Positions 10,537 through 22,200 are shown, counted from the first letter of the stretch. The stretch: DNA of 64,000 nt from Alistipes senegalensis (GCA_023664945.1 JAMPER010000004.1:1-64000), one strand, 5' to 3'. Numbers and translations are program-made. Notes: a model not told the origin generated them from the sequence alone.

Positions 10537-11050
10537 CTAACACAGCAACCCCAGTTCCTTAAGATCACGGATATGTTTCTTGACATTCTCCCTTGTGTAG
10601 CTCCTTCTGCATTCGCACTGAGCAATCTCACTTATTTTTTCAAAAAATGGGAAATCAGACACAACTTGCTCTACCCATGTCTCAGCATCAGATATATTAG
10701 AAAATATGTGCAAAGCCTCACAGTTTTTATTCACTACACCGGCACTTCCAAAGGAATTTGCAAAAACAGGAACCCCATAGGACAAACTCTCTACAACCTT
10801 CGTTTTTATTCCATCGCCTACTTTTGCAAAAGAAATACTAATTTTCGCCATCTGGTAAAGATCGCTTATATTATCCACATAGCCAATAGCTGTAATATTG
10901 TTTTCTTCATCATTTTTAATTCTATTGCATATTGATCCAGCCACCAGCACAGAATAATTTTTCTTAAAGCGCTTCTTTATATCTAAGAACTCGTAAAATC
11001 CAAAAAAATTATTATCGTGATCAAACCCAAAAAAGAGAAAGCAATATGGT
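10537..11050 (-). pseudogene. Family 4 glycosyltransferase, 3' fragment
   Basis: Only the C-terminal donor-binding half remains, about 170 residues: YSVLVAGSICNRI, then ITAIGYVDNISDLYQMAKIS, then GDGIKTKVVESLSYGVPVFA, the EX7E-like region of GT4 enzymes. The N-terminal domain is missing. At about 11040-11050 the sequence switches to manC, read in another frame, which supplies a spurious upstream extension. Codon use and GC content are very low compared with manC. The likely explanation is a deletion that joined the middle of manC to the middle of this gene. Confidence 0.8.
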
Positions 11051-12202
11051 ATATGTTCCCCACGGACGGGTAACCGTACGATGCAGTTTGTAAACATCAA
11101 GTGCCTGTTTCTTCAACCTGCTGACAACCTGCTTAACATCCTGTGCCTTATCAGGATGCACCACAAGCAAAGCATCAGGCGTATCCACTACCATCAGATT
11201 ATCAACGCCTACAGCAGCGACAAGACGATTCTCGCTTCTAACAAAAACATTGTGGCTATCAATAAAAAGAGCTTCCCCCTCAGCGCGATTATTATCTGCA
11301 TCCGGTTTGACCAATTCGCATACAGCATTCCATGAGCCGATATCGCTCCAGCCAAAATCTGCTGGCACCACCACTACATTGCCCGAATGCTCCATAATAG
11401 CATAGTCAATCGAAATATCCGGCACCTGTCGGAATGCTTCTTCCGGAATACTGAGCATCGTTTCGGTTGAACCTGTGCTATCGCGCAAGGCTGCCCAACA
11501 GGTCTCCGTTTTTATTGCGACATCTTTTGCACAACACGCTAACTCATCAAGGATAACCCCTGCCTTGAAACAGAACATGCCAGAATTCCAGAAAAAATTG
11601 CCTGCCTCCAGATATTCCTTTGCCTTTTCAAGCGATGGTTTTTCAACAAAACGCACAACACGTCGGCCATTATTCAATGCCTCTCCTGCTTCAATATAGC
11701 CGAACCCGGTTTCTGGAGCCATCGGAATAATACCGAAAGTTACCAATTTGCCTTGCTGCGCCAGCACAGCTGCATTATTGACAGCCGCAGTAAATCCTGT
11801 CGTATCCTGTATCAGATGATCTGCCGCAAGAACGAGAAGCAAAGCATCGCGACCATATTTTTCCTCTATATAATGGGCGGCCAATGCAATAGCTGGAGCC
11901 GTATTTCTTCCCTCCGGCTCCAGCAGAAACACACTGTGCTGAAACTCCCCCAATCCTGCACGCGCAAGTTCATCCTTGCTCATGAAATAGTAATCACGAT
12001 TGGTCACCGTTAAAAGACTCATATCATTCAGGATTCCACTGCCTGCATTGATAGCATTGGTCACATCAAAAGCACGACGATAGGTTTTGGCAAGGAGTGT
12101 TTCGCCATCGGCAAGTTTCATGAAAGGCTTGGGCTGGCCCTCGCGGGATACTGGCCATAAACGCGTACCGGCCCCACCAGAAAGAATAACGGGAATAAGC
12201 AT
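11021..12202 (-). pseudogene. manC: Mannose-1-phosphate guanylyltransferase, truncated
   Basis: The enzyme makes GDP-mannose from mannose 1-phosphate and GTP. The N-terminal pyrophosphorylase domain is intact: VILSGGAGTRLWPVSR at residues 5-20, FVEKP and the later nucleotidyltransferase core. After HRTVTRPWGTYT (about residue 385) the sequence leaves the family and stops eight residues later, so the product is 393 aa against about 470-480 for bifunctional ManC/AlgA. The C-terminal cupin (phosphomannose isomerase) domain is gone. The guanylyltransferase domain may still work, because single-domain versions exist; isomerase activity should be lost. The ATG at 12202 is chosen over the GTG at 12205. 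It is the most downstream gene of the GDP-sugar set. Confidence 0.85.
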
Positions 12203-12252
12203 CACTGAGTCGAAAGAAAGTTAAACAATTATTCTACTTATTAAAAGGCATT

Positions 12253-13380
12253 CTAGATTCTATAACCTGAACGCCTTTCCTGAATAGCTTCGGCAAAAAC
12301 CCCCATCATTTCCTTTGCCGCTTTTCTCCATGAAAACCGGATGACGTTAGTCTTTGCCTTATTTGCCAAAGACTGCCTTAGCGCCTCATCTGTCAGTAAA
12401 CGTCCTACTCCTTCGGCAATAGCAGCTTCATCAAGAGGATCGACAAGAAAACCAGCATCCCCCGCCACCTCCGGCATGGAAGACACCTTTGAAGTCAGAA
12501 CCGGCGTACCGAATCCCATGGCTTCAACCAATGGCAAGCCAAACCCCTCATATAAGGAAGGCATCGCCAGAAAACGAGCATGCGCATACAGGGATGATAA
12601 TTGCGTATTACTGACATACCCCACAACAATGACATGCCGCTCAATTTTCAGCTCTTTCAGCAAAGCATCAACATTCACGCCGCCCCATCCTTTTCCCCCA
12701 GCAATTACCAGAAGATTGGCATTGCGTACACCCTCAGGAAGGCGAGCAAAAGCACCCAACAAACGGCGTAGATTCTTGCGTGGTTCTAATGTCCCCACAA
12801 AAAGAAAATAGGGACGATCAATTCCAAAATACAAAAGTGACTTTCTGTCTGAAGGTAATGCCATCACCGGCATCCCCAAATGGACGACACGCACCTTATC
12901 TTTGGCCAAAGGAAATTCTGCCTCAATTCCCTGTGCAGTACTCCATGAATTCGCAATAATACGGTCGGCCAGACAAACTGCTTCCGGCATCAGCCGTTTC
13001 TCCAGCCAACGGCTCAGGGGCCGCATAGTTTCTCCGGCAAACTTCCATACCAGATCATGTATAGTAACAACCCGTGCAACAGAAGTTGGCAAATAACGCG
13101 GCAAACGATGCGTCGTCCCCCAAAAGACATCCACTTTATCCCGGGTAGCCTGCCAAGGCAACATCGTCTATGACCACAACATTCTGCCTACCCGTCCGGA
13201 AATCCGGCCGGCATGCACCTGCACATTAGGATGAGACCAGTTGCCCGTAACCGGCGGAGCAGGCATATAGAAAAAGAACTCGCCATCCAGAGGAAATAAT
13301 TCACGGGACAGTTCAACAACATAACGGCCAATCCCTGTAATCGGCAACGAAACCGGACGAGCATCTATTCCTACTCGCAT
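12253..13380 (-). pseudogene. Family 4 glycosyltransferase interrupted by an amber stop
   Basis: Two same-frame pieces read as one GT4 enzyme of about 375 aa. The N-terminal piece is [20 protein letters not shown] and onward to GRVGRMLWS; a TAG at 13168-13170 replaces what is probably CAG (Gln); the remainder continues TMLPWQATRDKVDVFWGTTH. The second piece carries FLFVGTLEPRKNLRRLL and the EX7E-type SLYEGFGLPLVEAMGFGTPV. The ATG at 13380 overlaps the stop of the upstream reductase gene, which signals translational coupling. It resembles mannosyl- or rhamnosyltransferases of GDP-sugar O-antigen clusters. Without suppression it would yield only 70 residues; reinitiation at the ATG at 13164 would lack the acceptor domain. 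Confidence 0.88.
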
Positions 13381-14274
13381 CAGCAACTGCTCCCAGTAAA
13401 CATCCAGAGCAAAGTATCCTTTAGCAAAATACTATCTAGCGAACCAACAGCGGCAATCAACCGATTGGCATCTCCCTGCAGCCGCTTCACCTCATTGGCA
13501 CGTACAAAAGCAGGATTGACACGCACCTCAATATCATAGCCTGCAATTTCGGCCATAATCCTCAACACAACCTCCAGGGAAACACTACTGCCAGAGCAGA
13601 CATTGAAAACCTTGCCAGCAGGTGCTTTTTCAAGCAACCGCCGATACGCTGTTACTACTGTTCGGACATCGGAAAAATCGCGTTCAACATCAATATTGCC
13701 CAATTCAATGACACGCTCACCACGCTGAAAATGCCTTACGATCTTTGGCAGCAAAAACCATGGGGATTGCCCAACGCCTGTATAGTTGAAAGGGCGCACG
13801 ATTGTAATCGGCAAGCGATCCATCCACAATCGCGCCATATATTCCATTGCCAGCTTGCTCACGGCATAATCATTGGCCGGATTGGGTGGCGTTGTCTCAT
13901 CAATAACAGCCACATCGATGTTACCATAAATATTGGCGCTACTGGCAAGCAATACAGCATGCGGCCTGCGTGATAATCCGGCAAGTGCCTCCAGCAAATA
14001 ACGCGAACCAATGACATTGGTTCGATAAATGGTATCCGTATCGCCATGCGCCACAAAAGAAACTGCAGCCAAATGCGCTACTACATCGGGCTGCACCGCC
14101 TCCACAACACGCCTGATACCAGCCCGATCACAAAGATCAACCGAAAACATGTCAGGCCCGGATACCTCGCTACCATAAACTGTCCCAAAAACACGATACC
14201 CTGCCGCATTCAATTCCCCAGCAAGATAGCGTCCCGTAAAACCACCCAGCCCGGTTATCAGGGCACGAGGCGAA

Positions 14275-14294
<20 letters not shown>
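13380..14294 (-). CDS. rmd: GDP-6-deoxy-4-keto-mannose reductase family SDR (Rmd-like)
   Basis: Extended short-chain dehydrogenase of 304 aa. The NAD(P)-binding motif [11 protein letters not shown] is at about 14-24, and the catalytic Tyr-Lys pair lies in [14 protein letters not shown] supplies the Ser. Next to gmd, the expected reaction is reduction of GDP-4-keto-6-deoxy-D-mannose to GDP-D-rhamnose. A GDP-fucose synthase or GDP-6-deoxy-talose role is less likely from the general motif layout, but cannot be excluded. The start overlaps the end of gmd by 20 bp, and the stop overlaps the next glycosyltransferase (TGATG). The frame is intact, although its substrate supplier gmd is broken. Confidence 0.82.
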
Positions 14295-15400
<1,106 letters not shown>

Positions 15401-15580
15401 TTATGTACTTTTTAAAATCTTAAACACAAATTTTTATACCGGATTTTTTACTCTTTAGACCAACTCTTCCAATTGCGTTATGATTTCCAGAAAATAAAAA
15501 AATCATGCAATCCGTCTCCCGCTAGAAAACACAGACAGCAAACGGCATCGAATCCCCTAAAAACAAACATAACACCCCTG

Positions 15581-16720
15581 ATGAAAGTACTGCACTTTGG
15601 TCGTTTCCATGGCGGCAACTCCGGCGGCATCGAACAACATGTAACCCAGCTTTTGCAGGGACTGAGCAAATTTATTCATGTAGATAATCTCGTTGCAAAC
15701 AACCGTTTTGCAGCTGATACACTGAAAATAGATGGCTACAAAATCTATAAAGTCCCATCGCTGGGAACAATAGCGAGCACTGCCATTTGTCCTGCCATGC
15801 CATTTAAGGCGCGTCAGCTACACTGCCTCCACCACTATGACATTATCCATCTGCATCTTCCTGATCCGATGTCGCACCTTTCATCTCTTTTTCTGCCGGC
15901 AAACATAAAATTGGTGCTCACTTGGCATAGTGATATTATCCGGCAGCAAAATTTGCTCAAATTGTATCGTCCGTTTATGGACAGACTGATTGCACGTGCA
16001 GATGCCATCATTGCGGCAACGCCCGCTCACTTTACATCCTCCTCGCAACTGGAGGCCTGCTCGGATCCAACCAAAAAGCACATTATTCCGTTTGGGATGG
16101 ATTTCTCGCCATTTCAGGCTACCTCTGGTAGGCATGAAGGCGAAAAACTTAGAGCACAGTTTGGCAACCGCCCGCTTATCTTTGCACTGGGAAGGCATGT
16201 TGTGTATAAAGGATTTGAATATTTGATCCGTTCCATGAAAAACGTCATGCCCACAGCCTGCCTTATTCTAGGCGGAACCGGGCCGCTAAGTAATAGCTTG
16301 CACACATTGGCTGCTTCGTTGAAACTAACAGACCGCATCATATTTACTGGCAGGATCGCAGATGCCGATTTGCCCGCCTATTACTATGCGTGCGATGTAT
16401 TCTGCCTGCCCTCCATATCTCCCAATGAAGCATTCGGGCTGGTGCAACTGGAAGCCATGATATGTAAAAAACCGGTTATCTGCTGTGAACTGCATAATGG
16501 AGTCAACTACGTTAACCCCCATAATGAAACAGGACTCACAGTTCCCCCACAAAACATTGAAGCACTTGCACAGGCCATCAACCGGGTATTGCAGGATAAT
16601 GAGCTGCGCCTGCGCCTGTCCAATGCAGCTTATCGCCGTGCATCAGAAAAATTTTCACTGGACATTATGTGTCAGAAAACGCTCGCCGTTTACCAGGAAG
16701 TCCTGAAACACAAGGCCTGA
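15581..16720 (+). CDS. Family 4 glycosyltransferase
   Basis: The 379-aa GT-B enzyme begins MKVLHFGRFHGGNSGGIEQH, with the Gly-rich loop typical of the N-terminal domain. It has LILGGTGPL in the donor domain and the EX7E segment as SISPNEAFGLVQLEAMICKK. The ATG at 15581 is chosen for the conserved start; the frame is open upstream but has no family similarity. The gene is divergent from gmd across about 270 bp and its stop codon abuts that of manB on the opposite strand with no gap. GC content is moderate. Likely role: transfer of a mannose or rhamnose unit to a lipid-linked oligosaccharide; specificity is inferred from context only. Confidence 0.83.
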   Translation: MKVLHFGRFHGGNSGGIEQHVTQLLQGLSKFIHVDNLVANNRFAADTLKIDGYKIYKVPSLGTIASTAICPAMPFKARQLHCLHHYDIIHLHLPDPMSHLSSLFLPANIKLVLTWHSDIIRQQNLLKLYRPFMDRLIARADAIIAATPAHFTSSSQLEACSDPTKKHIIPFGMDFSPFQATSGRHEGEKLRAQFGNRPLIFALGRHVVYKGFEYLIRSMKNVMPTACLILGGTGPLSNSLHTLAASLKLTDRIIFTGRIADADLPAYYYACDVFCLPSISPNEAFGLVQLEAMICKKPVICCELHNGVNYVNPHNETGLTVPPQNIEALAQAINRVLQDNELRLRLSNAAYRRASEKFSLDIMCQKTLAVYQEVLKHKA

Positions 16721-18094
16721 TCAGGACGCGTGAGCGTGGATAATACACTCAATCTCTGCCACTTTCTGCAAAACCAAGGAAGCATCCGCCCGCGCTTCTA
16801 CATTGAGTCGAAGCAGCGGCTCAGTATTGGAAAGACGCAAATTCATGCGCCAGTCATCAAACTCAAGGCTAAGTCCATCGGTATAATCCACAATAGGAGA
16901 CATACCGGAAAAATGCATCTCTATGGCATGCAGTACTTCCTTGCCATTATCAACACAGTAATTGATTTCACCGCTACATGGATAGGCTGCCTGTCGCGCC
17001 TGCACAAGAGATGACAACCTTTTTCCAGTCACGCTCATCAGCTGCGCAACAAGTAGCCAGGGAATCATACCGCTGTCACAATAAGCAAAATCACGGAAAT
17101 AATGATGGGCGCTCATTTCTCCGCCATAAATTGCCTTCTCCTGCCGCATACGCTCCTTGATAAACGCATGCCCTGTCTTGCTCTGTACAGGAACCCCGCC
17201 GGCTTTTTTTACGATATCCACCATATTCCAGGTCAATCGGGGATCATGAATAATTTTTTCGCCTGGATACTGCTGCAAGAAAGCCTGAGCCAGCAAACCA
17301 ACAATATAATACCCCTCAATAAAACGGCCGTTTTCATCAAACAGAAAGCAACGATCAAAATCGCCGTCCCAGGCAATGCCCATATCAGCATTGGCCGCCA
17401 GCACAGCGTTCGCTGTTGCCATACGGTTTTCCGGCAGCAACGGGTTGGGAATTCCATTGGGGAAACTCCCGTCTGGCTCGTTGTGGACCTTGACAAAACG
17501 GATTGGGACAGCCCGCTTGCGAAAACAGGCCTCAATAGCATCAACAACATGGCCTGCCGCCCCGTTGCCGGCATTGACCACCAAAATCATGGGCTGCAAT
17601 TTTTCAGGCTGCACATAGCCTAACAAATGTTCAACATAGGGTTGAAGAACAGAACGACAAGTATAGCGTCCTCGCTCATTCACTGGTGGAAAGGCATTTT
17701 CCTCCGCTAACCTCTGGATTTCACCCAAGCCGCTATCACCGCTAATAGGCTGCGCCCCATGGCAAACAAGCTTCATGCCGTTGAAATCAATGGGATTGTG
17801 GCTGGCCGTAATTTCAATACCGCCATCGGCTTCCAGATAAAAAGTAGCGAAATAAACCTCCTCTGTACCAGTCATCCCAATATCAACAACATCTACACCA
17901 GCGTCCATTAAACCTTCTGCCACAGCCAGCTTCAATGATTTGCTAGTCAGACGAATATCGCCCCCCAGAACAACTGTTTGCGGTTTAAGATAACAACCAT
18001 AGGCGCGGCCAATACGATAAGCAATATCATCATTGAGTTCATCCCCTATCTTGCCACGAATATCATAAGCCTTAAAACACGTTAACTTTTTCAT
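16721..18094 (-). CDS. manB: Phosphomannomutase / phosphoglucomutase
   Basis: The enzyme interconverts mannose 6-phosphate and mannose 1-phosphate, feeding ManC. The 457-aa product matches the alpha-D-phosphohexomutase family. The start is KAYDIRG; the phosphoserine loop TASHNP is at 96-101 with Ser98; the metal loop DGDFDR is at 243-248; the sugar-binding loop [10 protein letters not shown] follows; and the C-terminal phosphate-binding domain ends [15 protein letters not shown]. It is intact, unlike manC and gmd. It is convergent with and directly abuts the glycosyltransferase stop codon at 16720. It could also serve as a phosphoglucomutase (AlgC-type), which would explain its preservation. 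Confidence 0.93.
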   Translation of the reverse strand: MKKLTCFKAYDIRGKIGDELNDDIAYRIGRAYGCYLKPQTVVLGGDIRLTSKSLKLAVAEGLMDAGVDVVDIGMTGTEEVYFATFYLEADGGIEITASHNPIDFNGMKLVCHGAQPISGDSGLGEIQRLAEENAFPPVNERGRYTCRSVLQPYVEHLLGYVQPEKLQPMILVVNAGNGAAGHVVDAIEACFRKRAVPIRFVKVHNEPDGSFPNGIPNPLLPENRMATANAVLAANADMGIAWDGDFDRCFLFDENGRFIEGYYIVGLLAQAFLQQYPGEKIIHDPRLTWNMVDIVKKAGGVPVQSKTGHAFIKERMRQEKAIYGGEMSAHHYFRDFAYCDSGMIPWLLVAQLMSVTGKRLSSLVQARQAAYPCSGEINYCVDNGKEVLHAIEMHFSGMSPIVDYTDGLSLEFDDWRMNLRLSNTEPLLRLNVEARADASLVLQKVAEIECIIHAHAS

Positions 18095-18351
18095 CGCCTA
18101 GTCCGTTCTTTATTCTTCATATACTATTCTCTTGTCTTGAGAGAACCGGTTATTACAAGACCTCCTATCATAACTGAAGTGGTTCATACTGCCAATTTGG
18201 TAAGTTGTTTTCCCGATATACGAATAATACGATGGGATAGGTTGATAAGAAAAGATAAACCATTATGCGCAAGCATTCCTGTATACTGCATTAACTATAT
18301 GAATTTCTTGCACTTCAATCATGAAAAAATATATTTTCAAGGATATTTTTG

Positions 18352-18900
18352 ATGAAAGTCTTTTGCACTGCTATCCCTGATATTAAAATAATTGAGCCCT
18401 TCGTATTCACGGATAGCCGGGGTTTTTTTTTCGAAAGTTTCAATCAAAATGCTTTTCAGCAGGCCATAGGCTTTCCGGCTGAATTTGTTCAGGATAATCA
18501 TTCTTATTCCATTAAGAATGTATTAAGAGGATTGCACTACCAGCTCCCGCCATTTTCACAGGGAAAACTGATACGGGTTATTCAGGGAGCGGTTTTTGAT
18601 GTTGTCGTTGATATAAGAAGAAGTTCGCATACCTTTGGTCAGTGGATCAGCGTAATACTTTCGGCAGAAAACAAATACCAGTTATGGATACCGGAAGGAT
18701 TTGCTCACGGCTTTGCAACATTAAGCGATACAGCCGAATTACTCTACAAAACAACAAATTATTACACCCCGGCGGCAGAACGCTGCATCATGTGGAATGA
18801 TCCCGACATTGCCATTAACTGGCCGCCCGACTTAACGCCTATATTATCCAGCAAAGACAAAAACGGCTTGCCGCTAAATCAGGCGGAATATTTTTCCTGA
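18352..18900 (+). CDS. rmlC: dTDP-4-dehydrorhamnose 3,5-epimerase
   Basis: Cupin-fold epimerase, third step of dTDP-L-rhamnose synthesis. The 182-aa product has the catalytic His62 in NVLRGLHYQ, FVQDNHSYS before it, and PEGFAHGFATLSDTAELLYK near residues 120-140. Length and motifs fit RmlC. AAGGAT lies upstream of the ATG. The GC content is clearly lower than that of rmlB, which follows 51 bp later, suggesting different origins. Upstream, 18095-18351 is AT-rich with no supportable gene and presumably holds the promoters for rmlC and manB. rmlD is 20 kb away and rmlA is not in the window. Confidence 0.94.
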   Translation: MKVFCTAIPDIKIIEPFVFTDSRGFFFESFNQNAFQQAIGFPAEFVQDNHSYSIKNVLRGLHYQLPPFSQGKLIRVIQGAVFDVVVDIRRSSHTFGQWISVILSAENKYQLWIPEGFAHGFATLSDTAELLYKTTNYYTPAAERCIMWNDPDIAINWPPDLTPILSSKDKNGLPLNQAEYFS

Positions 18901-18951
18901 TTTTTCTGCCTGTTTTACAATGTCATGCCTGTTTAAATCAAACTTGGATCT

Positions 18952-20010
18952 ATGACCATCTTAGTCACCGGCGGCGCCGGTTTTATCGGCTCCAACTTTG
19001 TGCTCAACTGGCTGGCCGCATCAGACGAACCCGTCATTAACCTAGATAAACTCACCTACGCCGGCAACCGCCAGAACCTAGCTTCGCTGGAAGGCGATAA
19101 CCGCCACCGCTTCATCCAGGGCGATATCGCCAGCTTCGAACTGGTCTCGTCGCTATTGAAAGAATACGCCGTCCGGGCCGTTATCCACTTCGCGGCGGAA
19201 AGCCATGTGGACCGCTCCATCCACAGCCCCGAAGACTTCATTCAGACCAACATCATCGGCACCTTCCGCCTCCTGGAAGCCGCGCGCCATTACCATGAAT
19301 CGCTAAAAGAAAGCGATAAACGCGCCTTCCGCTTTCTGCACGTCTCCACAGACGAAGTTTATGGTTCCCTAAATGCGGCTGACCCCGCCTTTACCGAACA
19401 AAACCGCTACGCGCCCAACAGCCCCTATTCAGCCAGCAAGGCCGCCAGCGACCATTTGGTGCGCGCATACCACCACACCTACGGCCTGCCCGTGCTGACA
19501 ACCAACTGCTCCAACAACTACGGGCCCTGCCAGTTTCCCGAAAAACTCATCCCGCTCATCATCCACCGTGCACTGGCCGGCCAGCCCCTCCCCATTTATG
19601 GCGACGGCATGCAGATAAGGGATTGGCTCTACGTCGGCGACCATTGCAGCGCCATCCGCCGCGTCCTGGAAAAAGGCAACCCCGGCGAGGTTTACAACAT
19701 CGGCGGCTTTAGTGAAAAAACCAACATCGAAGTCGTCCGCACACTCTGCGCCATCCTGGACGAAACAAAACCGCGCAAAGACGGCAAGCCATACAGCGAA
19801 CAAATCACCTATGTCACCGACCGGCCCGGACACGACCGGCGCTACGCCATCGATGCCACAAAACTGGAAAAAGAACTGGGCTGGAAACCGCAGGAAACCT
19901 TTGAAACCGGCATCCGCAAAACCGTAGCGTGGTATCTCTCCCATGCCGATTGGGTCAACAACGTAACCAGCGGCGCTTACCGCGAATGGAACAGCAAACA
20001 ATACACATAA
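18952..20010 (+). CDS. rmlB: dTDP-glucose 4,6-dehydratase
   Basis: NAD-dependent SDR enzyme that converts dTDP-glucose to dTDP-4-keto-6-deoxyglucose, second step of dTDP-rhamnose synthesis. The 352-aa product has TGGAGFIGSN at 6-15, the catalytic HVSTDEVYGSL segment and YSASKAASDH with the Tyr/Lys pair, then NNYGPCQFPEKLIP, typical of RmlB. The GC content matches the core genome, in contrast to rmlC. Genes on both sides are polysaccharide-related: rmlC upstream on the same strand, and the acyltransferase convergent downstream. Confidence 0.96.
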   Translation: MTILVTGGAGFIGSNFVLNWLAASDEPVINLDKLTYAGNRQNLASLEGDNRHRFIQGDIASFELVSSLLKEYAVRAVIHFAAESHVDRSIHSPEDFIQTNIIGTFRLLEAARHYHESLKESDKRAFRFLHVSTDEVYGSLNAADPAFTEQNRYAPNSPYSASKAASDHLVRAYHHTYGLPVLTTNCSNNYGPCQFPEKLIPLIIHRALAGQPLPIYGDGMQIRDWLYVGDHCSAIRRVLEKGNPGEVYNIGGFSEKTNIEVVRTLCAILDETKPRKDGKPYSEQITYVTDRPGHDRRYAIDATKLEKELGWKPQETFETGIRKTVAWYLSHADWVNNVTSGAYREWNSKQYT

Positions 20011-20085
20011 AAACCAGAAACCGACAAACCGAATCATTCCACTCTGTTGGCGACCCGTAACATAGCGGAATCAATTGGAATCCTG

Positions 20086-22200
20086 TCAACGGCTACCAAC
20101 AGTGTTTTTTCCTTTTTCAACCATCCTTCTCAGATAAGGCAAAAAAGCTCCCCTTGCCTGAAGTTCACTTCCTGCAACAGAAAGGTGATCGTCATCATAA
20201 TAAAACGGCAAACCTTCTTCATCAAAAACACGGCATTTATCCAGAGGACAAAAAACATCAATCGGAGAAATCACCTCTGCTCCCTTAATCTCTCCCAGCA
20301 AGGCCAATGCCTCCTTCTGGTAGGCCAGAACATCCTTCTTCAGCAAAACCGGAAAATCACTCATGCTTCGACTGCTGAAAGGCCGCTCCACATAATCACC
20401 AGGATGAGCAAACAACTCCGGGTTATCCCCCACGATAATTACTTCCTTACCTGCCGTTTTCAATCTATCTACTATGCTTTGCAGACGCGCTTTGAAGAGC
20501 CCTGCGGGCACTATTTTTTCTTTCACCAATGTTTTATCACGATTTGCAACAAAATTATGCTCCCCACTTATACGAAGACGTACACGAAATACCAAAAACA
20601 CCCGCTGTATATCCTGTCGTTCCAGCAATATATCCATTATTTCCGGAAGTGGATCCCATCCTGCAGGATCCATCCAAGTATCCATGCCAGGGAATGTACT
20701 TCCTAACAAAATCGTATTAAAACCCATCTGCTTGCCCAGCTTGGCTATCCCAGGATAAGCTGATTGTGCATGACTGTCTCCCACTACCGCTACCGTTTTC
20801 TCAAAGTCCGTCCCTGAATAACGGCAACAAATTAAACGCGGCGTCTTTTCTTTGCATACATATTCCACCCCGGCCTCGTCTCTTGCAGGAGGCACAATCA
20901 ACTGTTCAGCCCTCTTTTCATAAGCCACCATATTCGCCCTATTCGGCAGCCCCTTGTGATTCTTCACATAAAGCCCCGCCAGCCCCAGAATAGCCACCGC
21001 AACGCCAATCCCTATTGCCTTCGCCTTCCTGTACCGTCCAAACCTGATTGGCCGTTCAACCAAGATGTACGTCAACCCTGCCAGGATGAAAGCGAGCAAC
21101 ACCAATCCTGCTCTGACCAGACTGGATGGTGTTTTGCCTTGTATCATTCTCGCAAACGACAACAGCGGCCAATGCCACAGGTATAAGGGATAGCTGATTA
21201 ACCCTATCCATACCAGGGGTTTGAAAGAAAGGATTTTCCGGTTAATAGCAGCTTCTGGCCCCGCCGCTATCAGAAAGACGGCTCCCAATACGGGCAATAT
21301 GGCCCACTTTCCCGGAAAGGGATGTCCTTTGGTCAGTTTGTAGGCGATAAAGGCTATCAGCAATATGCCCAGGATGGAAAGGAGGTTCCCTGAAAGGTTT
21401 TGTTGTCTGGTTTTGTCTTTGTCTGTATAGATGAGGCTGTATAGCAGTTTGTCCCGTTTTTCCCGAAGGGGTGTTATCCACTTTGCTTTGCTGGGATAGA
21501 GGGTGAGATAGGCCAGGGTGGCTCCTGCCAGCAGTTCCCAAAAACGGCTGCCGGGGAAGTAGAAGTCGGCTACAGGGTTCTTTTTGTATAACGCCAGGTT
21601 GATCCCAAAGGAAATCAACATGAGCAGTGTTGTTCCTGTCAGAAGGTTGAGTTTCTTTTTCCATAATCCATAAAGGAATAAGGGAAAGAGGATGTAGTAC
21701 TGTTCTTCTATGCCCAGGCTCCACAGGTGCAGCAGTGGCTTGAGTTCGCTGGCCACATCAAAGTAGCCGCTTTCTTTCCATAAGATGAGGTTGGAGATGA
21801 AGCCTGCTCCGCCTGCTGTATGTTTGCCGAGTTGACGGTATTCGTCAGGGAGAAGGCCAAACCATCCAAAGATGAGAGAAGCACTAAGGACGATAGAGAG
21901 GGCAGGAAAGATTCTTCTGATTCGGCGAGTATAGAAGTCTGTGAAGCTGAAACTGTGTTTCTCAAGGTCTTTGAGGATGAGGCTGGTGATGAGGAAGCCT
22001 GAGATGACGAAGAAGATGTCAACACCAATGAAGCCGCCCCTGATGTATTTGGGGAAGGCGTGAAAGCCGATGACAAGCAAAACGGCAACAGCACGCAGGC
22101 CGTCTATGTCTGGCCGGTAGGCAATATGCTCTTTGGCAGATGGGGCCTGTTCTGATGCCTGTGCCAGGTCCTGTTTTTGTTTTTCCGCACAAAAGGTCAT
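20086..22200 (-). CDS. Acyltransferase family 3 protein with SGNH domain (OafA-like)
   Basis: The 704-aa inner-membrane protein probably O-acetylates a surface polysaccharide. The N-terminal acyltransferase-3 domain (about 30-390) starts YRPDIDGLRAVAVLLVIGFH with the conserved Arg and His, continues GGFIGVDIFFVISGFLI and has roughly ten membrane spans. The C-terminal periplasmic SGNH domain (about 440-690) has VAVVGDSHAQSAYPGI with the GDS Ser and ends with DDDHLSVAGSEL, the expected Asp-x-x-His. GGAGGGC just before the ATG at 22200 fixes the start. It lies between rmlB (convergent) and the 22.3-kb repeat. Acetyl is the likely group, but the target sugar is unknown. Confidence 0.92.
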   Translation of the reverse strand: MTFCAEKQKQDLAQASEQAPSAKEHIAYRPDIDGLRAVAVLLVIGFHAFPKYIRGGFIGVDIFFVISGFLITSLILKDLEKHSFSFTDFYTRRIRRIFPALSIVLSASLIFGWFGLLPDEYRQLGKHTAGGAGFISNLILWKESGYFDVASELKPLLHLWSLGIEEQYYILFPLFLYGLWKKKLNLLTGTTLLMLISFGINLALYKKNPVADFYFPGSRFWELLAGATLAYLTLYPSKAKWITPLREKRDKLLYSLIYTDKDKTRQQNLSGNLLSILGILLIAFIAYKLTKGHPFPGKWAILPVLGAVFLIAAGPEAAINRKILSFKPLVWIGLISYPLYLWHWPLLSFARMIQGKTPSSLVRAGLVLLAFILAGLTYILVERPIRFGRYRKAKAIGIGVAVAILGLAGLYVKNHKGLPNRANMVAYEKRAEQLIVPPARDEAGVEYVCKEKTPRLICCRYSGTDFEKTVAVVGDSHAQSAYPGIAKLGKQMGFNTILLGSTFPGMDTWMDPAGWDPLPEIMDILLERQDIQRVFLVFRVRLRISGEHNFVANRDKTLVKEKIVPAGLFKARLQSIVDRLKTAGKEVIIVGDNPELFAHPGDYVERPFSSRSMSDFPVLLKKDVLAYQKEALALLGEIKGAEVISPIDVFCPLDKCRVFDEEGLPFYYDDDHLSVAGSELQARGAFLPYLRRMVEKGKNTVGSR

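Larger units (their letters stand above)
9196..11050. other. AT-rich foreign segment in the polysaccharide region
   Basis: Base composition drops abruptly at the end of the 8038-9195 gene, to roughly one-third GC by eye, and rises again inside manC near 11050. The segment holds one glycosyltransferase-like gene and the tail of another. The first 118 bp (9196-9314) hold no gene. The right edge coincides with the manC/glycosyltransferase fusion point. Composition and edges indicate horizontally acquired DNA; no transposase or attachment site is visible. Confidence 0.75.

Noticed and set aside
18137..18352. Possible 71-codon gene upstream of rmlC
   Set aside because: No ribosome site or family features; it overlaps the likely promoter region.
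20047..20706. Open frame of 219 codons antisense to the acyltransferase end
   Set aside because: The acyltransferase SGNH domain on the other strand is clear; this frame has no motif.
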